Under the pieces are notes generated by a model. The model was not told the DNA's origin, did not search any database, and saw nothing but the letters and a program-made list of their open reading frames with translations. This document shows, piece by piece, positions 19,906 through 23,439 of a stretch of 23,439 bases of DNA (positions within the stretch are counted from its first letter, which is position 1; the number at the start of each line of letters is the position of its first letter). The position numbers and the translations under genes were made by a program. Origin of the DNA: Chloroflexota bacterium (GTDB lineage: Bacteria; Chloroflexota; Anaerolineae; Anaerolineales; Villigracilaceae); contig JACPVB010000026.1 in NCBI GenBank assembly GCA_016191985.1, forward strand, positions 1-23,439. The letters are read 5' to 3'.

Positions 19906-20048
19906 CTTCTCTCCAGAGTTTTGTGAGTTTCCGTTATTATATAGCCTTTACTGGATTATAGCCTAATTTAAAAGTCAATTGCCCATGTTCTATGTTATAT
20001 TCAATTGATTTTGTCAACCCTTTTTTGCCTTTATCCGCCACCTAATAT
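19906..20048. promoter_or_regulatory. Divergent promoter region between ParA and ECF sigma genes
   Basis: This AT-rich 143-base gap must drive both directions. On the minus strand it holds TTGACA (about 20018-20013), TATAAT (about 19963-19958) and TATATAAT (about 19943-19936), but none is combined at a standard 16-18-base spacing. CAATTG occurs twice (about 19976 and 20001). The sigma gene ATG has no Shine-Dalgarno sequence in front. Start sites cannot be fixed from the sequence. Confidence 0.4.
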
Positions 20049-20603
20049 ATGGAAAACACATCCAATCCAATCCTCCAAGACCCCAGCGACGAACTCCTCG
20101 TCCAGCATTTCAAAGATGGCAGGCAGGAAGCATTCGATTTGCTCTATTCCCGTCATCTCCCCAAAGTCTATAAAAGAGTGCGTTATATTGTCCCTGAGAA
20201 CGACGTGGAGGATGTGACCCAGGAAATTTTCATCGCGGCATTGAATTCCATTTCTTCCTTTCGCGGCGAGGCCAAATTCAGTACCTGGCTTCGCACATTA
20301 ACAAACTATAAAGTGGCGGAGTTCTACAGAAAGCGCACCCGCAAACAGGAACCGCCGCTCGCACCGCTTTCGGATGCATCCGCACACACAACCGGCAGCA
20401 CCTCCAAAATCATGGAGGAAAGAGTCTACTTGCAAGGCGCGCTTCAAAGCCTGCCCGATAATTACAGGGAGATCATTTTGCTCCGTTTTGCGGAAGACCT
20501 TCAGTTCAATGAGATCGCCGAACTTACCAGCCAGAATCTCGAAGCGACCAAGTCCCTTTTTCGCAGAGCCATCGCCGCACTTCGCAATCATCTGGATAAA
20601 TAA
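20049..20603 (+). CDS. ECF-type RNA polymerase sigma factor
   Basis: A 184-residue sigma-70-family factor of ECF size. Region 2 spans about 14-83: LVQHFKDGRQEAFDLLYSRH, then VEDVTQEIFIAAL (the core-binding 2.2 motif) and FSTWLRTLTNYKVAEFYRKR (2.3-2.4). Region 4 spans about 130-182, with LQSLPDNYREIILLRFAEDL and the helix-turn-helix FNEIAELTSQNLEATKSLFR. It directs RNA polymerase to stress-type promoters. The two-TM protein that follows starts one base after its stop (20605), the normal order for sigma and anti-sigma. A PrsW protease and a cNMP protein lie downstream, and a ParA gene is divergent. No Shine-Dalgarno sequence stands before ATG, so translation may be leaderless or unusual. Confidence 0.93.
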   Translation: MENTSNPILQDPSDELLVQHFKDGRQEAFDLLYSRHLPKVYKRVRYIVPENDVEDVTQEIFIAALNSISSFRGEAKFSTWLRTLTNYKVAEFYRKRTRKQEPPLAPLSDASAHTTGSTSKIMEERVYLQGALQSLPDNYREIILLRFAEDLQFNEIAELTSQNLEATKSLFRRAIAALRNHLDK

Positions 20604-20604
20604 C

Positions 20605-21072
20605 ATGGATCAAACAAACGAACATCCCAATCCAAAAAAAGATGACCAACTGGCCGACTTTGCCGATCAGGTGTTGCGAGGAACCATGAACCAACCCGCC
20701 TCTCCCCCGACCGATGACCTGCTCGGCCTCGAAGAAACGATCCTACGCCTGAACAGTTCCTTCCCCCCCACCTCCCTGGACGATGCCACCGTCAAACAAA
20801 TGCACGTGCGGCTCAAGGCCCGCATCCGCCGTGAGGGACAGGCGGCTAAACCGTCCTTCTGGAAAAAATGGTTCGGCAGGGAAGTTACTCCCCAGCTTGG
20901 GCTGGCTTTTGCCGTTCTTGCTGTGCTGGTGGTGATGGTCTTAACCTCCCCTTCTTTGACACCTTCAGTCCCACCCACAACAGGGACCGCATCCACCCCC
21001 ATAAGTTTTATGGTGATCGTTGGGTTGGTGGCGGTTTTATTTATCGTGTATTGGTTCACGCGCCGAAAATAA
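20605..21072 (+). CDS. Anti-sigma-like two-TM membrane protein
   Basis: A 155-residue protein from ATG 20605. The same frame is open upstream to 20374, but that part lies inside the sigma gene, and the ATG one base after the sigma stop is the sensible start. Residues 1-92 are hydrophilic and helical, with DQLADFADQVLRG near the start, and would face the cytoplasm. Two TM segments (about 96-114 and 133-151) are joined by an 18-residue Ser/Thr/Pro-rich loop, and the protein ends TRRK. It lacks the H-x-x-x-C-x-x-C zinc motif of many anti-sigma factors and is not named by family. Position after an ECF gene and before a PrsW gene makes it the likely anti-sigma and protease substrate, which is inference. 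A terminator follows. Confidence 0.7.
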   Translation: MDQTNEHPNPKKDDQLADFADQVLRGTMNQPASPPTDDLLGLEETILRLNSSFPPTSLDDATVKQMHVRLKARIRREGQAAKPSFWKKWFGREVTPQLGLAFAVLAVLVVMVLTSPSLTPSVPPTTGTASTPISFMVIVGLVAVLFIVYWFTRRK

Positions 21073-21102
21073 TGTTCGACGTCAATTTGTTGTGTAAACA
21101 TG

Positions 21103-21145
21103 ACTCACCCCGAAATTATTTTTCGCGGGTGAGTTTATTTTTAAG
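21103..21145 (+). terminator. Intrinsic terminator of the sigma / anti-sigma operon
   Basis: ACTCACCC (21103-21110) pairs with GGGTGAGT (21127-21134), with further pairing possible inside (CGAAA/TTTCG). The stem is followed by TTATTTTTAA on the plus strand. It lies 30 bases after the stop of the anti-sigma-like gene. Confidence 0.8.
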
Positions 21146-21178
21146 ACCAAAAAGACTCTGACCGCGAAGCGCGCGGAA

Positions 21179-21408
21179 AACGCTGATCTTTTTTCTTAAC
21201 TCACCTTACGCAATTCAAAACCCCGTAGGGGTGGCAGGATTATAGAACATTGGGCGAATGGAATCCAAATCCCGAAGGGATGGCATGGATTTTACGAGCT
21301 ATGACACCCCTTCGGGGTTAAATAGATTGCACATCAAAATCTATAATCATATGACCCCGTAGGGGTCATAAAACCATTCTGTGTAAGGTGAGTTCTTAAA
21401 TCAGCGTT
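21179..21408. repeat. Composite inverted-repeat element with nested CCCCGTAGGGG units
   Basis: The outer arms AACGCTGAT (21179-21187) and ATCAGCGTT (21400-21408) are perfectly complementary, as are the inner arms AACTCACCTTAC (21198-21209) and GTAAGGTGAGTT (21383-21394). Between them are small palindromes: CCCCGTAGGGG (about 21221), CCCGAAGGG (about 21273), CCCCTTCGGGG (about 21307) and GACCCCGTAGGGGTC (about 21354), with shared side sequences such as GGCAGGATTATAG and GGCATGGATTTTA. No ORF is inside. This looks like a MITE-like unit into which, or from which, smaller repeats have spread. Confidence 0.75.
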
Positions 21409-21438
21409 GGTCTGCGTCCAATATTAAATTTGGGGTTA

Positions 21439-22593
21439 ATGACGTTTTACTTCCTTGCAGGGCCTATCCAGTTACGGTATTATTCCTTCATGGTCGTTTG
21501 GATTGCCCTCGGCATTGCCTTTCTTGTGCCACTTGCGTTCTTATGGTTTTTAAGAAAATTTGACTTGTATCAGACCGGTCAATTTAAGTTAAACCTTGTC
21601 ACCCTGGGGTGTGGAATGATCGCCTATTGGTTTGCGGCGCAGATCAACCCCGCCATGGTCAACGCAGGCTGGGTGACGTGGGACCAGGTCATCCGCATCA
21701 CCGCCCCCATCCTCGAAGAAATCCTAAAAGCTATAATCCTCATCTCCCTCGTCCAGCGCGCGGACTTTAATTACGTGGTGGACGGCGCACTCTATGGTTT
21801 TGGCGCGGGCATCGGCTTCGCGATCATCGAAAATGTTGAGTATGTGACCGGCAACCCGGAGATTGCGCTCACAGTAGCCATTGCACGCGTGTTTTCCACC
21901 AACCTTGTCCACGCCACGGCAAGCGGGCTGATCGGCACGGCGCTGGCATACCGCCGCGGTGACTCCAGTTGGCGGGGCTGGCTGGCGATTGCGGGTGGGT
22001 ATGTCGTTTCCATGGGGCTTCACATGATATTCAACACCATGGTCAGTGCCGGGGCTTTCCTGGTCGTTGCGATCCTCTTTGGGTTGACGGGCATGGCCTT
22101 GATCTGGTACGTGATCAAACGCGGCTTGACCATTCAAAAGGAGTGGGTGGCTGAAAAATTGAATATGGCAGATCGCGCCACGAAGCAGGAAACAAAGGTG
22201 GTAAGCAGGATCGAAACCATCGAGGAAATACTTTCGCCGGTGGAGAAAAGGTTTGGCCTTCAAACCGCGTCCCTCGTGCGGACCCTGGTCTACAAGCAGG
22301 CGCAGATCGGGATAAAAAGGAAATTGCTGGAAACGACGGCCAGCCAGAATAAGACGAGAGAAATCAATAAGATCATCGAGGAGCTTGTCCGCGAGACAAA
22401 TGAACTGCGGAACCAGATCGGCGTTTATTGCATGATGATGGTGCGAACGGTTTATCTGGAACAGGACCTACGGGTCTGGAATTTGTTAAATGCCCGGGTG
22501 GCCGCGGCAGGCTTGAGCCAAAAAGGAGGCGGTCTGTGGGACCGGGTCAATGATCGGTTGCAGCAGCAGTCGTCGCAGGAAGATAAGTCATGA
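21439..22593 (+). CDS. PrsW-family intramembrane metalloprotease with coiled-coil tail
   Basis: A 384-residue membrane protein. Residues 1-230 hold about seven to eight TM segments with the PrsW motifs: EE at 93-94 in APILEEILKA, E131 in GFAIIENVEY, H158 in NLVHATASGL and H195 to N199 in GLHMIFN. PrsW cuts anti-sigma factors such as RsiW within or near the membrane, releasing sigma. Here residues about 235-384 add a long charged, mostly coiled-coil cytoplasmic tail, unusual for the family. The frame is open to TTG 21430, but ATG 21439 is preferred; a GGGG lies shortly before it. Its stop overlaps the cNMP gene start (ATGA, 22590-22593), so both proteins are made together. Confidence 0.87.
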   Translation: MTFYFLAGPIQLRYYSFMVVWIALGIAFLVPLAFLWFLRKFDLYQTGQFKLNLVTLGCGMIAYWFAAQINPAMVNAGWVTWDQVIRITAPILEEILKAIILISLVQRADFNYVVDGALYGFGAGIGFAIIENVEYVTGNPEIALTVAIARVFSTNLVHATASGLIGTALAYRRGDSSWRGWLAIAGGYVVSMGLHMIFNTMVSAGAFLVVAILFGLTGMALIWYVIKRGLTIQKEWVAEKLNMADRATKQETKVVSRIETIEEILSPVEKRFGLQTASLVRTLVYKQAQIGIKRKLLETTASQNKTREINKIIEELVRETNELRNQIGVYCMMMVRTVYLEQDLRVWNLLNARVAAAGLSQKGGGLWDRVNDRLQQQSSQEDKS

Positions 22594-23324
22594 AGAGCGA
22601 TATTCTTAATCAATTGCAAAAAACGAGCATGTTTAAAAACCTTTCAGACGATGTTCTGGCTGAGGTTGCTCTTAAAGCGTCCACGCGCAAATTGGCGAGA
22701 AACGAGATTTTGATGCGAAAGGGGGAGACGGGCGATTCCCTTTTTTTGATCCACGATGGCTGGGTGAAGATCGTGACGGAAGATTCAAAGGGTGACGAAC
22801 TCATCATCAACAAATGCGGGCCGGGTGAAACGATCGGGGAGATGTCGCTGCTGGATGGTATTCCGCGTTCCGCCACAGTGATTGCATTGACCGAGGCCGA
22901 GGTGCTTGAATTAAAGCAGGATGTATTCGAAGAAATTCTCGATCAGCGCCCGGATATTTCGCTTGCCATCATCCGCAGTTATTCGGAAAGACTTCGATTC
23001 TCCACAACCTATATCGAGAAGGCCATTGACTGGTCACAAAAGACGGCGGAAGGCGATTATTCATTTGCCGAGCAGACACAACCCCTAGTGAATGGCACAG
23101 GTTCCGATGATGATAAAGCCGCACAATTGCTCTCCGCATTCTTTGCAATGGTGCGCAGGGTAAAGGAGCGCGAAGACGGTTTGAAACAGCAACTGGAAAA
23201 ATTAACTTTCGAGATCGATCAGGCGCGCCGCAAACAGGAATTTGAGGAAATTACCGGCACGGAGTTTTACGCAAAATTAAAGGAACAAGCCAGGACCCTG
23301 CGCCAAAAACGCGCGCAGGGATGA
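22590..23324 (+). CDS. Cyclic nucleotide-binding domain protein with C-terminal coiled coil
   Basis: A 244-residue cytoplasmic protein. Residues about 14-130 are a CRP-type cNMP-binding beta-roll: MFKNLSDDVLAEVA, LMRKGETGDSLFLIHDGWVK, and a phosphate-binding cassette GETIGEMSLLDGIPRSATVI with E84 and R93 at the key positions. The rest has no winged-helix DNA-binding domain, so it is not a CRP-type transcription factor. Residues about 180-240 (REDGLKQQLEKLTFEIDQAR and so on) predict a coiled coil. Its start lies inside the PrsW stop codon, and the PrsW tail is also coiled-coil, which suggests the two proteins touch and that a cyclic nucleotide tunes the protease. That is inference from coupling and shared coil character. 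Confidence 0.9.
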   Translation: MKSDILNQLQKTSMFKNLSDDVLAEVALKASTRKLARNEILMRKGETGDSLFLIHDGWVKIVTEDSKGDELIINKCGPGETIGEMSLLDGIPRSATVIALTEAEVLELKQDVFEEILDQRPDISLAIIRSYSERLRFSTTYIEKAIDWSQKTAEGDYSFAEQTQPLVNGTGSDDDKAAQLLSAFFAMVRRVKEREDGLKQQLEKLTFEIDQARRKQEFEEITGTEFYAKLKEQARTLRQKRAQG

Positions 23325-23332
23325 AAATGTAA

Positions 23333-23398
23333 GCCATGTTCCCCTTTCGGGGACATGTTTAACGTGACTGTCGCGCTACAAGCGCGACCTACGGCAGA
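23333..23398. repeat. Two palindromic repeats after the cNMP gene
   Basis: CATGTTCCCC (about 23336-23345) and GGGGACATG (about 23350-23358) pair with one bulge and are followed by TTT, so this may act as a weak terminator. Immediately after, GTCGCGCT-ACA-AGCGCGAC (about 23370-23388) is a perfect 8-bp hairpin followed by CTACGGCAG, a form typical of dispersed palindromes. Confidence 0.55.
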
Positions 23399-23430
23399 TC
23401 ACACTTGAATTCGCAAAATCTGGAGGCATG

Positions 23431-23439
23431 ATGAACAAA
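23431..23439 (+). CDS. Start of a further gene (cut by window end)
   Basis: A GGAGG (23422-23426) stands four bases before ATG 23431, followed by MNK before the window ends. ATG 23428 is in the same frame but too close to the ribosome site. Nothing can be said about the product. It would be the next gene after the PrsW and cNMP pair. Confidence 0.4.

Noticed and set aside
19906..20048. Standard promoter TTGACT/TATAAT for the ParA gene
   Set aside because: The two hexamers are only about 12 bases apart, so they cannot be used together by sigma-70. The region is listed only as a divergent control region.
20374..20604. N-terminal extension of the anti-sigma-like frame
   Set aside because: It overlaps the sigma factor gene in another frame, its residues show no family pattern, and ATG 20605 directly after the sigma stop is the usual arrangement.
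1..23439. CRISPR array, tRNA or rRNA genes, and transposase genes
   Set aside because: No regularly spaced direct repeats, no tRNA cloverleaf or rRNA stretches, and no transposase or integrase frame was seen on either strand. A CACCTCCTTT run at 8051-8060 resembles the 16S 3' end but is just a strong ribosome site on the other strand.

Overview
The window reads like a chromosome segment of an uncultured Chloroflexota (Anaerolineae-like) bacterium. This is inferred from overall gene style: a LigA, a PMCA-type P-ATPase, an alpha-oxoamine synthase, a PrsW plus cNMP-binding pair, and many short dispersed palindromic repeats in the gaps. No rRNA or tRNA was seen, so taxonomy is not proven.

Layout. 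(1) Positions 1-2668, plus strand: the 3' end of a pyridoxamine-phosphate-oxidase-like gene, a dimeric alpha/beta-barrel (ABM) protein, a LysE-family exporter, a second ABM (LsrG-like) protein and an iron-containing alcohol dehydrogenase. The first three overlap by a few bases. The last two are each preceded by a palindromic repeat. (2) Positions 2690-5300, minus strand: an AT-rich accessory patch with a membrane-anchored lamin-tail-domain protein and a translationally coupled pair, DUF5343 followed by a Swt1-like HEPN (predicted RNase). A 28-codon fragment of a P-type ATPase 3' end lies at its edge, and TTTGTTA-type sites follow several minus-strand genes. (3) Positions 5379-7054, minus strand: a three-gene unit (MBL-fold lactonase-like hydrolase, RibD/DHFR-like reductase, DUF1801) read from a near-consensus promoter. 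(4) Positions 7080-8060: a secreted trypsin-like protease with a perfect terminator and a long leader. (5) Positions 8337-11825: one very large multidomain membrane protein ending in DUF2188, with its own promoter. (6) Positions 11846-14616: a Ca2+-type P-ATPase. (7) Positions 15003-16306: an alpha-oxoamine synthase with clear promoter and terminator. (8) Positions 16617-18752: NAD-dependent DNA ligase carrying two unusual inserts and probably read from a leaderless mRNA.

(9) Positions 18762-23324 form a regulatory locus. On the minus strand are a MinD/ParA ATPase and a small helical protein. Divergent on the plus strand are an ECF sigma factor, a two-TM anti-sigma-like protein, a terminator, a composite repeat element, a PrsW intramembrane protease and a cNMP-binding coiled-coil protein. 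By analogy to PrsW/RsiW/SigW, the plausible logic is cNMP- or membrane-stress-controlled release of the sigma factor.

The two best candidates for something undescribed are the DUF5343-HEPN couple in its cassette-like setting and the ParA/ECF/PrsW/cNMP locus. The 1095-residue 8-TM/TPR-like/DUF2188 protein also has an architecture I cannot match to a named family.
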